64,000 nt of DNA from Streptomyces mirabilis (lineage in GTDB: Bacteria; Actinomycetota; Actinomycetes; Streptomycetales; Streptomycetaceae). The notes under the pieces were generated by a model. It searched no databases and was not told where the DNA came from. It was given only the letters and a program-made list of their open reading frames with translations. This document shows positions 33,300 to 42,091 of this stretch, piece by piece (within the stretch, counting starts at the first letter, position 1; each line of letters begins with the position of its first letter). The DNA lies in the NCBI RefSeq assembly GCF_018310535.1, contig NZ_CP074102.1, positions 434,001 to 498,000 of the forward strand. Direction: 5' to 3'. The translations under genes were made by a program, and so were the position numbers.

Positions 33300-33410
33300 T
33301 CATGTCTGGGCGGCTTGTCGCTGATAGGGGATGGTCTGGGATCGAGCCTGGTGGCGGCGTCGCCAGTGGGACCAGTCGAGCCGGTGGGCCGTGCCGTGGA
33401 CGGGCCGGCC
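33300..33410 (-). pseudogene. 3' scrap of an IS701-family transposase (copy 1)
   Basis: Reading the minus strand gives 'RLDWSHWRRRHQARSQTIPY' and a TGA at 33300-33302. This is the same C-terminal end as the larger IS701 remnant ending at 34198 ('RLGWSHWRRLPQQRSLTSHY'). Only about 36 codons remain. The orientation is the same as in the second copy. Confidence 0.7.
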
Positions 33411-33436
33411 CTCTCACCGGGCGGGGGCAGAGTCAG

Positions 33437-33946
33437 TCAGCGGTCGAGGTCGATCGTGAAGCGCCTCGTGCCCGGAGCGATCGTGTCGGCGTGGACCGAG
33501 CCACGAGCCCGGTCGAATTCCCCGGTGCCGCCGGTGATCCCGTTGTCGAACGAAGAGGGAGGGCCCGGGTTGAGAATGCCGAAGACCATCCCCTGCACGG
33601 AGAGCTGGCCGCCCGGGAGGTTGTAGGTCACGACGCACTCCTCCGCTCCGCCGTTGTCTACCCGGGTGGTGGTGCAGGTACCGTCGGTGTCGCCGACCTG
33701 GTTGCCGTACTGGTCGAAGAGGGTCGAGCGGAAGACGGTCCGATCGCCCTGGGCGGGGGCGCCGCCGGGGTTGACGGGGAAGCGCGTCTGCTGCACGAGC
33801 CGGCCGATGAGTGTGATGACCCGGTCGCCGCCCGTGGTGTGGGCGGAATCGGTGTCCGTCGCGGCGGCGGCCGCGACAGGGGCACAGGCGAGAAGGGTAA
33901 CCAGCGCAGTGGCCGTGCCGAGACAGGCTGCTCTCACGGGACGCAT
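33437..33946 (-). CDS. Secreted allene oxide cyclase-barrel/dirigent-like protein
   Basis: This 169-residue protein has a signal peptide ending after 'LACAPVAAAAA' at about residue 28. The mature part reads as a small beta-barrel with 'VITLIGRLVQQTRFPV', 'FRSTLFDQYGNQVGDTDGTC', 'CVVTYNLPGGQLSVQGMVFG' and 'GITGGTGEFDRARGSV'. The Gly-Gly-Thr-Gly-x-Phe turn is typical of the allene oxide cyclase barrel-like family. Two Cys could form a disulphide. Bacterial members have no firm role. ATG 33946 has CAGGAG at 8 bases. It is trapped between two IS701 remnants in the same orientation, so it may be cargo or a survivor. Confidence 0.75.
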   Translation of the reverse strand: MRPVRAACLGTATALVTLLACAPVAAAAATDTDSAHTTGGDRVITLIGRLVQQTRFPVNPGGAPAQGDRTVFRSTLFDQYGNQVGDTDGTCTTTRVDNGGAEECVVTYNLPGGQLSVQGMVFGILNPGPPSSFDNGITGGTGEFDRARGSVHADTIAPGTRRFTIDLDR

Positions 33947-34105
33947 CGTGTGACTCCTGAGGTTGATGCACATGGATGGTCAGGTGACGCATTCATAACC
34001 TCGGCTCTGCCGCCGCCCGGAACGTCCCGGCGCGACCCACCGGCAGATCCGACCAATCGGACCAACTTGGGACGAGAGACGGCCCGCCCGACCGGACGCG
34101 TCGCG

Positions 34106-34129
34106 CGGGCGGGCGGGCGGGCGGGCGGG
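34106..34129. repeat. (GGGC)n microsatellite
   Basis: Six tandem copies of a four-base GGGC/CGGG unit lie between the secreted-protein gene and the IS701 remnant. The repeat is non-coding and prone to length change. Confidence 0.8.
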
Positions 34130-34197
34130 TTGACGCTGGTGCAGCACATTGGCCCCCGACTCGGACCAGTGCCGCCCCTGGGACCGGAAGCAGGCAC

Positions 34198-35440
34198 TCA
34201 TGTCTGGGATGCGGCTTGTCGCCGGTAATGGCTGGTGAGGGATCGCTGCTGAGGGAGCCGCCGCCAGTGCGACCAGCCGAGCCGGTGGGCCATGTCGTGG
34301 CGAGGCTGCACGGCGACCGTGATGAACAGGCGCTGGATCGCGTTGCAGGACAGCAGGACCGGGCTGTCCGGGGTGGAGCTGCGGGCGTGTTCGTCGGCAC
34401 GGACTACCGCGCGGAAGGCGTGGGCGAGCAGCGCGAGGGTGACCCAGCGGGTGCAAGAACGGTAGTGGCGGACCTGGTGCTCGTCGAGTCCCGCCAGCCC
34501 TTTCTAGGCCTGGAAGGTCTCTTCCACACGCCACCTCGAACCAGCGGTCTTGACCAGCGCAGTCAGCGGGACCAGCTCGGTGGAGTGACTGCGGTAATAG
34601 GCGAGTTCACCGGTGGTGCGGCTGCGGCGGATCAGGAGCTGGTGGCTGCCCGGCGTCGGGTCGACGAGGTCGACGACGGCCCAGTCGTAGAACCGTTGTC
34701 CCTTCGCACCGCGTCCGGCCGAGAGCTTCTGCCAGGCCCGCTTCGGCACTTTCTTCACCAGGGCATCGGCGGGGAACCTTCCTGCACCTGTGGCCATTTC
34801 GGCCGAGCAGACCACGGCAAGGACATAGCCGATGCCGCGCTCCTTCAGCGCCGCGCGCAGTCTCGGGTTGCCGCCACAGACCTCGTCACCCGTGACCCAG
34901 CCGACGCGGTGTCCGGTATCCCAGAACCGTTCGATCATCCTGAGGGCCAGGTCCGGCTTGGTCGCGAAAACGGTGTCCTCGCCGAGCCCCGCCGCCCGGC
35001 AGCGATCCGGATCGCCCGTCCAGGAACAAACGGTGCACGGACCAGTCCGAGTAGGCGAACCAGTTGGCTGTGGGCCGACGACTGTGGGCCGTTGTCCGAT
35101 GCCGCCGATACCCCGTGGTCGACCTGATAGGGATGAGGCCAGACCTCAAAGCCCGCTCCAGCGCGAGCGCCGCGCCCTCACCGGGGTCGGACAGTGAGCC
35201 GATGCAGGCAGTAGAGGCCTTGGTGAGTTGCGGTGCAGCAGCGAAGTACCGCAACCGTCGAGACGAAAGGTGAGCGCCAACGGCCGCGTATAGCCGAACG
35301 ATCAAGGTCCTACGCTGCAATGACCTTGCCGCCGACAGTTCGGGACGAAGAGGTCGTGCCAGAACCGTGCGAGATCGTGTGGGGAACCACGGGGAATGGC
35401 AGGCACCATGTCGACGGCCAGGCAAGCCTTGCCGTCGCTC
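34198..35440 (-). pseudogene. IS701-family transposase remnant (copy 2)
   Basis: The core is readable: 'CRAAGLGEDTVFATKPDLAL', 'VGWVTGDEVCGGNPRLRAAL', 'GERGIGYVLAV'-like text (here 'KERGIGYVLAV'), 'LAYYRSHSTELVPLTALVKT' and 'SRWRVEETFQA'. An in-frame TAG at 34504-34506 then interrupts it, after which 'KGLAGLDEHQVRHYRS' to 'RLGWSHWRRLPQQRSLTSHY' continue to the TGA at 34198. The N-terminal third is in other frames (up to about 35440), so at least one frameshift accompanies the nonsense change. The DDE residues cannot all be placed. The element is inactive. Confidence 0.82.
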
Positions 35441-35518
35441 CGCCGCAGGTCAGCGCAGCAACCGCCCGTAGGTAACCGGAGCTTCCCAAGCCAAACGCCC
35501 CGTCGGTACGTGCACCTG

Positions 35519-36019
35519 TCAGTCGAGCCAGACGAGCAATGCGTCATCCGCTGCGGCGGCGGCCCCGAAGAACTCCGTCAGGCCGTCGTACCAGTGGCGC
35601 CCCCACTCAAGCGCTCCAGGCTCATCCCACCCCAGCGGATACACCTCAGCCCTGGTCAGGTCGGCAGGATCCACGCCGGCGATGAGTTGGGCGTACGTGG
35701 TGGAGCGAAGAGCTCGCGCCGCAAGATGGGCCCGCTCAGGCCGCAGGTACCTGGGAGGCCCGTACCCCCAGTCCTCATCATCGGCAAACGGCTCCTCCCC
35801 GTGGATCACGTTGACCGGGAACTCGGCGCGCGCCAGCAGAAAGCGGAGCATGTCCCAGGCCTTGTACGTACTGAAGTGGCGTGCATCGGCCGGCACAGGC
35901 TCTGACTCCTCCTCGGCGTCCTGGACCTCTTCGACGAAGTCCAGAGCCCAGTCCGGGTCTTGGATCGCTCGATCGAGCTCAGCAGGCGTGACACGCAGGT
36001 ACTCACCGATCATGCTCAT
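35519..36019 (-). CDS. YfbM-like DUF1877 protein
   Basis: This 166-residue acidic cytoplasmic protein has 'MIGEYLRVTPAELDRAIQDP' at the N-terminus, the YfbM/DUF1877 signature. 'FSTYKAWDMLRFLLA' and 'PPRYLRPERAHLAARAL' follow, and 'YVYPLGWDEP'-like text occurs here as 'EVYPLGWDEPGALEWGRHWY'. The family's function is unknown. ATG 36019 or ATG 36013 could be the start, and neither has a strong ribosome site. It sits between IS701 and IS630 remnants and appears intact. Confidence 0.75.
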   Translation of the reverse strand: MSMIGEYLRVTPAELDRAIQDPDWALDFVEEVQDAEEESEPVPADARHFSTYKAWDMLRFLLARAEFPVNVIHGEEPFADDEDWGYGPPRYLRPERAHLAARALRSTTYAQLIAGVDPADLTRAEVYPLGWDEPGALEWGRHWYDGLTEFFGAAAAADDALLVWLD

Positions 36020-36271
36020 GGGCGGAGACTAGACGCGGCCACTGACACCGGCCGCCGCGCCCGTCTCGCTTTCCTTCTCGTTCAGCCCGGTTCACCGACG
36101 GTCAGCCGAGACCGGGATCGGATCCCACCCCGGGGGTGAGTCGCTCATGAACCCGGGCGAACGCCCCCACACACAGCCCACCACCCCACCAACAGACTTG
36201 GAAAGCGTGTTGGTGGCGCTCAAGTCGCCATGCGTCTCACCCGGATACACGACACGTGATCAGCTTGGGCC

Positions 36272-36736
36272 GTGGAGACCATCATCGCGAGTGCCATAGC
36301 CGTCCTCGGAACCCTGCTCGGCTCGGGAATCACACTGGCGTTTCAGCAACGCACCACCGACAGAAGCCACCGGTTCGCCCGCCGTGAGAAACTCCGGCAA
36401 GAACGACTCGACGCCTACTCCGCCTACGCCGGCACGCTGATCAACTACCGCCGCTGCCTGGTGCACCTGTGGTTCTGCGAGCACGAACAACCGCCACCCG
36501 AAGATCCGGACGCCGTCCGGATCCGCGCGTACGACCTGCGCTCCAGCGCGCAAGAGGCCCTGTTCCGGGTCCAGATGCTTACGGACGACGAGACCTTGAG
36601 TCAGGCCGCAGAGGCCGTACTCGCCGACGTCACGGCACTGGCCAAGACGGAGACCAGAAACCGGCTCGACCAGCGCCGAGTACAGACCCGTGACGACATC
36701 AGCCGACTCGTCAGAGCGGCGAAGCGACATCTTTGA
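36272..36736 (+). CDS. Hypothetical membrane-anchored helical protein
   Basis: This 154-residue protein has one N-terminal membrane segment ('IIASAIAVLGTLLGSGITLAF'), then a long charged helical, coiled-coil-like domain ('FARREKLRQERLDAYSAYAG', 'QAAEAVLADVTALAKTETRN'). I do not recognise it, but short proteins of this plan are common in actinobacterial mobile DNA. The GTG at 36272 has only a weak purine-rich leader. The gene ends inside the flank of an IS630 remnant. The preceding 36020-36271 holds no other gene. Confidence 0.6.
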   Translation: METIIASAIAVLGTLLGSGITLAFQQRTTDRSHRFARREKLRQERLDAYSAYAGTLINYRRCLVHLWFCEHEQPPPEDPDAVRIRAYDLRSSAQEALFRVQMLTDDETLSQAAEAVLADVTALAKTETRNRLDQRRVQTRDDISRLVRAAKRHL

Positions 36737-36792
36737 GGCACCTGCGGACGCACCCTTCCGTACGGCCTCTCCAGAGACAGGCGCACACCGGC

Positions 36793-37035
36793 AGGAAATC
36801 GTCTTCTTCGAGGACGAGGCGGGGTTCTTGATGACACCGCCGCGTGCCCGCGCCCGGGACCGGCGTGGGCACGCGCCTGTCCCGGGCGCGGGTACGCGGA
36901 AGATCCTGGCGTCGCCGGTCGATCGCCGCCATGTGCTGCCGCGAGCAGGGAGAAGCGTCTCGGCTCATCTGCCGGCCGCGCCGCCACCGCAAGCACGACC
37001 GGCTCACCATCGCACAACTGCGCTCTTGCGTAACT
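36793..37035 (+). pseudogene. IS630-family transposase remnant
   Basis: 'IVFFEDEAGFLMTPPRARA' is the DDE-region block of IS630 transposases. After a shift to another frame the next block reads 'VRGRSWRRRSIAAMCCREQG' and 'ASRLICRPRRHRK'. Only about 80 codons remain, with neither the N-terminal helix-turn-helix nor the C-terminal end. From 37036 to 37203 nothing is visible. Confidence 0.75.
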
Positions 37036-37203
37036 GACTTGAATGCGTCAGAGGGCATCTGTTCGGCCGGTCGTTGTTACGGCGCGGCCCGCCGGTCAAC
37101 ACCGCCTTCGCCGACGACGACCAACTCGCACCCGCCCCGATCGACGGCTGCCATGCTGGCACCGAACTCACCCCCACCCCGCCGCGGCGGGTGCGGTGGG
37201 CGT

Positions 37204-37857
37204 CTACCGCAGCCGGGGCGAACGGGGCAGGAGCGTGGCGGTGAGCGTGGCGGCCAGCCATTCCTCGTACGTGTCGGTCGACCAGCCCCGTCCTGCTGTG
37301 AGTTGGGTGTACAGCTGTGGGCCGGCCAGGGCCCAGAGGGCGTCCGCCAGGTGGGCCGGATCCGCTTCCGGGCCCAGCGCACCGGCCTCGGCGAGGTGGG
37401 TGACGAACGCGGTGACGCCGGTGAGCCGCTCCCGCTCACTGGTCTCCAGGATCTCCCCGACGTCCGGCCCGGCCTGAGTCAGCAGTGTGAACAGCGCGGC
37501 GATCCGTTCATGGATTCCGCGCACGTACGCGGCGTAGAGCCGGAGCTTGGCGTCCGGGTCCCTCGTCCGCAGGATCTCTCGTGTCTGGGGGCGATCCGCC
37601 ATCGGCACCGGTTCGTCGTCTCCGGCCAACGTGATGTCCCACAGGTCCTTGACCATGCCCGGTTTGCCGCCGAACGTCTTGTACACCGTTTCGGCGGAGA
37701 CACCCGCCCGCTCGGCCACGGCACGCACGGTCGTGGCGTGGTAGCCGTCCTGGAAGAGCAGCTCACGGCATGCCGCCAGCACCGCGACGCGGTTGCGGTG
37801 CGCGGCCTCACGCCGGCGCTCGGAATTGTAGGGCCGGCGTGGTGTCTCGCTTGCCAT
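37204..37857 (-). CDS. TetR-family regulator beside an MBL hydrolase
   Basis: This 217-residue protein has its helix-turn-helix at about residues 25-70 ('VLAACRELLFQDGYHATTV', 'AERAGVSAETVYKTFGGKPG'). The ligand domain contains 'RLYAAYVRGIHERIAALFTL' and 'HLADALWALAGPQLYTQLTA'. ATG 37857 has GGAGG 8 bases before it. It is divergent from the metallo-hydrolase gene with a perfect palindrome between them, so the pair is very likely a repressor-target unit. Confidence 0.87.
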   Translation of the reverse strand: MASETPRRPYNSERRREAAHRNRVAVLAACRELLFQDGYHATTVRAVAERAGVSAETVYKTFGGKPGMVKDLWDITLAGDDEPVPMADRPQTREILRTRDPDAKLRLYAAYVRGIHERIAALFTLLTQAGPDVGEILETSERERLTGVTAFVTHLAEAGALGPEADPAHLADALWALAGPQLYTQLTAGRGWSTDTYEEWLAATLTATLLPRSPRLR

Positions 37858-37878
37858 CGGTACACCCTCCAAATTTGC

Positions 37879-37892
37879 TACAGTCGACTGTA
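37879..37892. promoter_or_regulatory. Perfect palindromic TetR operator
   Basis: TACAGTCGACTGTA is a 14-bp exact palindrome in the 65-bp divergent gap, 22 bp from the TetR start and 31 bp from the hydrolase start. Flanking CTACAG...CTGTATC extends partial symmetry. Confidence 0.8.
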
Positions 37893-37922
37893 TCGAATTC
37901 TGCTCGGTTGCAGGAGGTCCGT

Positions 37923-38690
37923 ATGTCCCGTCCCGCGCCCACGCAGGTGGCACCCGGCGTCCACCGCCTCGGCGATCACGGCATCAACTTCTACCTGATC
38001 GAGGGCCCCGACGGTCTCATCCTGATCGACTCGGGGGTGCCCGCCCATCTGGAGCAGTTGCGCGGGCTGCTGGCCGGCCTCGGCCACTCCGTGGCCGATG
38101 TCCGTGCCGTACTCCTGACCCATGGCCACCTCGACCACACCGGCCTGGCCCACACCCTCCAGGAGGCCGGAGCCGTCATCTGGATCCACGAGCGGGACGC
38201 CGCCATCCTGTACGACGGCCCGCGGAGCGCGACCCGCCACGCCAAGCCCGAGCGTTCGATGCTCCCCTACCTGCTGCGCAGACCCTCCTCGCTCGCCCTC
38301 CCCTTCCAGCTGGTCCGCGCGGGAGCCTTCACCGCTCCCGCCGTCCAGAATGCGCGGGTCTTCGACGCCGACAAGGTGCTGGAAGATGTCCCCGGCGCCC
38401 CGCAGGCCGTCGTACTGCCCGGCCACACACCCGGCAGCGCCGCGTACCTCTTCGCCGACCGCGGGCTGCTCTTCACCGGCGACGCCCTGGTCACCGAGGA
38501 CGGACTGTCAGGCCACACCGGACCCACGATCGTGAGCCGCTGCTTCACCCACGACAGCCGGGCCGCGCTCACCGCCCTCGACCGCCTCGACGAACTGACC
38601 GCAGACCTGTTGCTGCCCGGTCACGGCGCACCCTTCACCGACGGCATCCGCACCGCCACCCGGCAGGCACGGCAACTCGGCGTGCGCTGA
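37923..38690 (+). CDS. Metallo-beta-lactamase-fold hydrolase
   Basis: This 255-residue cytoplasmic protein has the zinc motif 'LLTHGHLDHTGLAHTL' (HxHxDH) near residue 65. The remaining ligands are His in 'VLPGHTPGSAAYLF', Asp in 'LLFTGDALVTEDG' and His in 'LLLPGHGAPFTDG'. It is the general MBL hydrolase type (lactonase, thioesterase or glyoxalase-like). The substrate is unknown, but divergent TetR control suggests a small lipophilic inducer. ATG 37923 has AGGAGG at 6 bases. Confidence 0.85.
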   Translation: MSRPAPTQVAPGVHRLGDHGINFYLIEGPDGLILIDSGVPAHLEQLRGLLAGLGHSVADVRAVLLTHGHLDHTGLAHTLQEAGAVIWIHERDAAILYDGPRSATRHAKPERSMLPYLLRRPSSLALPFQLVRAGAFTAPAVQNARVFDADKVLEDVPGAPQAVVLPGHTPGSAAYLFADRGLLFTGDALVTEDGLSGHTGPTIVSRCFTHDSRAALTALDRLDELTADLLLPGHGAPFTDGIRTATRQARQLGVR

Positions 38691-38989
38691 CCTCCCACGC
38701 AGAGGCGACGTCGAAGGGCGCGAACGTGACCTCGAGCGTGCGGCGCCTCCGGGGCCGTCCCTGCCCGTCGCAGGCGCGAGGGAGCTTCGTGGTCGGTCCG
38801 CCGCGGGGCCGACCGAGCGCCTCTCACCGAAGAGCGGGCCACACCTTGAGGCCGATCTTCGGTGGCACGAGCCTCCGGCAGCCGCTTGCGCGCAGCTCGA
38901 CAGCGAGATGTGCCGCGGCGCCGTACACCAGATCTCCAGGCGGCGGCCCGCCTGGCGCAACGATATCCATCACCTTCTAAGGAAACGAC
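38691..38989. other. Intergenic stretch with no supported feature
   Basis: About 300 bp lie between the hydrolase and the cupin gene. No frame has both a start with a ribosome site and protein-like content, and I see no clear hairpin or palindrome. Confidence 0.4.
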
Positions 38990-39544
38990 ATGAGTTCTGC
39001 ACCGCCGAACAGCGACGTGGAGACGCCGGACTACTACCGTCCGTGCGTCTTGCACGTCCCCGCTGGGAAGGGCGTGGTCAAGTGGATGTCCGGCGACGTC
39101 TACGAAGTCAAGGCGACGACCGAGTCCACCAACGGCGCATTGGGGTTCATAGATTGCCGAGTGCCCCCGGGCAACGGCCCGGTAGCGCATGTGCACAAGA
39201 GTGCTGACGAGGCCTTCTACCTCATCTCGGGTGCGCTGGAATTCCTGAACGGCGATCAGACCTTCGTGGCGAACGCCGGTGACTTCGTCTTCGTGCCCAA
39301 GGGCACACGGCACCGGTTCCGGAACATCACCGACGAAGAGACCCACATGGTGGCCTTCTACACTCCCGGCGGAGGCGAGGCGCTGTTCCTGGAGGCCGGG
39401 GACGACCCCGTCCCCGGCGGGAAGCCCGAGTTCTGGCCGCCGGAGCGCGGCCTGGCGCTGGCGGCGCTCCTCGGACGGAAAGACATCGACATGGAGGTGC
39501 TGCCCGAGGAAGCGGACTTCAACATGCCCGCCGACGAGGCCTGA
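38990..39544 (+). CDS. Cupin-domain protein
   Basis: This 184-residue protein has a single cupin barrel. Motif 1 is 'GNGPVAHVHKSADEAFYLISG' (His, His and Glu ligands; the third His position is less clear). Motif 2 is 'AGDFVFVPKGTRHRFRNIT', with the last His. It resembles quercetin-dioxygenase-like cupins of unknown substrate. ATG 38990 follows AAGGAA. It is monocistronic, with a strong terminator 20 bases after the stop. Confidence 0.8.
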   Translation: MSSAPPNSDVETPDYYRPCVLHVPAGKGVVKWMSGDVYEVKATTESTNGALGFIDCRVPPGNGPVAHVHKSADEAFYLISGALEFLNGDQTFVANAGDFVFVPKGTRHRFRNITDEETHMVAFYTPGGGEALFLEAGDDPVPGGKPEFWPPERGLALAALLGRKDIDMEVLPEEADFNMPADEA

Positions 39545-39563
39545 GCGAGGACAGCACAGCAAC

Positions 39564-39598
39564 GGTGCTCGGGCCGAGAGACCGTCGGCCCGAGCACC
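39564..39598 (+). terminator. Perfect 14-bp hairpin terminator after the cupin gene
   Basis: GGTGCTCGGGCCGA and TCGGCCCGAGCACC pair around a 7-base loop. A short TT follows. Confidence 0.85.
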
Positions 39599-39816
39599 TT
39601 CTGAGGATGCGGCATCGCGCAGCGGCGCCGACCGGGGCTTCGTCACGTGCCCCTCAGCCCCAGCAGCATGCGGCCGATGTCCTCGACCGGGTCATGGATT
39701 CCCCCCCAGAGCCGCCTGCGGAGCGCCGGTGGTCAGACCGCCTTGGGGAGGGCGAACCAGGAGTTGGCTATCTGTCGTCCGAAATTTGATATCTGATATC
39801 TGTCATCTGTCATTCG
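39599..39816. other. Intergenic stretch ending in low-GC ATCTGTC repeats
   Basis: No gene is supported. The last 35 bases before the monooxygenase stop contain GATATCTGATATCTGTC followed by ATCTGTCATTCGTC, imperfect repeats that are markedly AT-rich for this DNA. They could be a transcription end region or a slippage product. Confidence 0.45.
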
Positions 39817-40944
39817 TCACCTGCGTCGCCACTCCTCGGCCAGCAGTTCGTACGAGCGCACCCTGTCCATATGGCCGTGGGTGATGGTCGTGATCAGCAA
39901 CTCGTCGGCCCCGGTGGCCTCCTGAAGCTGTTCCAACTGGTCGGCGACGTGTCCCGGGGAGCCCACGAACTGGGTCTCGACGCGATCGGCGACCAGAGCC
40001 CGGTCCGTGTCGCTCCACACGTGAGCGCGGGCCTCCTTCGGGGTCGGGAACTCGATGGCGCCCTCGGCGGTACGGATGCTGCGGACCCAGAGGCCGTATC
40101 CGGTGGCGAGTTCGCGCGCGGTCCCGTCGTCCTCGGCGACGACCACGTCCGCGGACACGCTGACGTACGGCTTGTCGAGGGCGTCGGACGGCTGGAAGGC
40201 GGCGCGGTAGCCCTCCGCCGCCTCCAGTACCGTGGCCGGACTGACGTGGTAGTTCGCCGCGAACCGCAGCCCGTTGCGGCCGGCGACCGTGGCGCTCTCC
40301 CCGCCGCTGCTGCCCAGGATCCACACCTGTACGTCCGCGCCCTCGCCCGGGACGACGTGCGCCTCGATGCCGTCCGCCGACCGGTACGTCCCCGCGAGCA
40401 GGGCGAGGATGTCGTCGATCCGCTCGCCGTAGTCCTGCGACCGGGCGTGCGGCTGTTGGAGCAGCGTGCGCTGGAGGGCGACGCGGGGTGAGCCGAGCAG
40501 GTGCTCGAAGGAGAACCGGGGCGGGATGCGGAGACCGTTCGGGGCGCGGCCGTCGACCACGGGGGTCGCGGTCGGCAGCGAGGCGGTGGGCCCTCCCGGC
40601 GGGCGCCCGCCGGAGCGGCCGAGGCCCAGGTCGAGACGGCCGGGGTGCAGGGCGTCGATCAGACCGAACTCCTCGACCGTGGAGAGCGCGGTGCGGTGCC
40701 CGAGTTGTACGGCGCCCGAGCCGAGCCGGATCGTGGAGGTGGCGGAGGCGGTCAGGGCGAGGACCAGCGCGGGTGAGGTGCCGGCGACTCCCGGGTTGAG
40801 GTGGTGCTCGGCGAACCAGTAGCGGGCGTACCCGAATCGCTCCGCCTGCCGGGCCAGGTCGATGGAGTTGCGCAGGGCCTCGGTCGCGGTGGAGCCGGAG
40901 GAGATGGGGACGAGGTCGAGGACGCCGAGGGGGATGTCGGACAT
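39817..40944 (-). CDS. LLM-class flavin-dependent oxidoreductase (MsnO8-like)
   Basis: This 375-residue luciferase-like TIM-barrel enzyme begins 'IPLGVLDLVPISSGSTATEA', the start typical of the MsnO8 subgroup. 'RYWFAEHHLNPGVAGTSP' and 'IRLGSGAVQLGHRTALSTVE' follow, and 'VQVWILGSSGGESATVAGR' binds flavin phosphate. It uses FMNH2 and O2 to attack a sulfur, C-H or aldehyde substrate. It is the last of four flavin monooxygenase genes in one operon, 13 bp after the previous stop. The ATG at 40944 has GAGGAG about 10 bases upstream. Confidence 0.83.
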   Translation of the reverse strand: MSDIPLGVLDLVPISSGSTATEALRNSIDLARQAERFGYARYWFAEHHLNPGVAGTSPALVLALTASATSTIRLGSGAVQLGHRTALSTVEEFGLIDALHPGRLDLGLGRSGGRPPGGPTASLPTATPVVDGRAPNGLRIPPRFSFEHLLGSPRVALQRTLLQQPHARSQDYGERIDDILALLAGTYRSADGIEAHVVPGEGADVQVWILGSSGGESATVAGRNGLRFAANYHVSPATVLEAAEGYRAAFQPSDALDKPYVSVSADVVVAEDDGTARELATGYGLWVRSIRTAEGAIEFPTPKEARAHVWSDTDRALVADRVETQFVGSPGHVADQLEQLQEATGADELLITTITHGHMDRVRSYELLAEEWRRR

Positions 40945-40957
40945 GGGGCGGTGCTCC

Positions 40958-42091
40958 TCAGCGGTCGGCGGGGATGGACGCGGGCGCGGGGGCGGGCACC
41001 GGCTCGGACGACGGCTCTGCCTCGGCCTCGGGCGTCGCGAGCACCGGCCCCCACGGGAACGGCGGATCGGGGATCTCGCGGCGCAGCACCGGAGCGACCT
41101 CCGACTGGAAGCGCGCAAGGGAGTCGCGGTGCTGGGCGTCGCCGAGACCGCTCGCGTCCGCGTGCAGATGCAGCACCGTGTGCCCGAACCGCTCGTGGTA
41201 GCGGTGCACCTTGTCGATGATCTGCTGGGGGCTGCCGATGAGGGCCGAGCTGCGCTCGACGAAGTCCTCCAGTGTCGGGAAGACGGGCTCCAGGCCCAGG
41301 CTCTTCTGGAAGGCCAGGTTCCCCTCGAACACCGGGCGGTACGCGGCCAGCGCCTCCTGCGACGTACGGCCCACGTAGAGGCCCGCCGTGCCCGCGCCCA
41401 CCGCGATGTCGGCCGGGTCGTGGCCGTAGTGCTCCCAACGCTCGCGGTAGTAGCGGATCAACTCGGCATAAGGCTCTATGGGGTTGGTGACGTTGGCGGA
41501 GAAGAGCGGGTCGCCGTAGCGGGCGGCCAGGTCGACCGACTCCTTGCTGGTCGCACTGCCGTGCCAGACCCGGATCGGCTGCTGGTACGGCCGGGGCCAC
41601 ACCTCCGCGTCCTTGAGTTCCGGGCGGAAGCGGGTCTCGGCGGTCACCTGGTCCTGGCGCCAGATCTTGCGGAACACCTCGTAGCTCTCGGCGTTGCGGT
41701 CCCACTGGTCCTCGGGGGTGACGTCGAAGAGGTCGCGCTGGGCGGCCCCGTTGCCCTTGCCGATGATCAGGTCCAGGCGACCGTCGGAGAGGTGGTCGAG
41801 GGTCGCGTAGTCCTCGTACGCGCGTACCGGGTCGAGAAGGCTGAGCGTCGTCACGGCCGTGAAGAGGCGGATGCGCTGGGTGAGCGCGGCGATGTGGCTG
41901 AGCACGACGGGCGGCGAGGACGAGATGAACGGCCGCTCGTGCCGCTCCCCCACGCCAAAGCCGTCGAAGCCCAGCTCCTCGGCGAGCAGGGCGTTGCCGA
42001 GGACCTCGCGGAACCGGTCGTGAGTGGGCTTCTGCACGCCGGTGATCGGGTCCGGCCGGTGCACGATCAGGGTGATGGCCAGGAATTTCAT
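40958..42091 (-). CDS. LLM-class flavin-dependent oxidoreductase
   Basis: This 377-residue luciferase-like monooxygenase has 'MKFLAITLIVHRPDPITG', 'ELGFDGFGVGERHERPFISS', 'DHLSDGRLDLIIGKGNG' and 'PIRVWHGSATSKESVDLAAR'. The last 30 residues are a Pro/Ala/Glu tail. It should require reduced FMN from a separate reductase, and no reductase gene is present in the operon. The start overlaps the upstream monooxygenase stop (ATGA), so translation is coupled. A sulfonate- or sulfone-cleaving role is inferred from the neighbouring importer and leader peptide. Confidence 0.83.
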   Translation of the reverse strand: MKFLAITLIVHRPDPITGVQKPTHDRFREVLGNALLAEELGFDGFGVGERHERPFISSSPPVVLSHIAALTQRIRLFTAVTTLSLLDPVRAYEDYATLDHLSDGRLDLIIGKGNGAAQRDLFDVTPEDQWDRNAESYEVFRKIWRQDQVTAETRFRPELKDAEVWPRPYQQPIRVWHGSATSKESVDLAARYGDPLFSANVTNPIEPYAELIRYYRERWEHYGHDPADIAVGAGTAGLYVGRTSQEALAAYRPVFEGNLAFQKSLGLEPVFPTLEDFVERSSALIGSPQQIIDKVHRYHERFGHTVLHLHADASGLGDAQHRDSLARFQSEVAPVLRREIPDPPFPWGPVLATPEAEAEPSSEPVPAPAPASIPADR

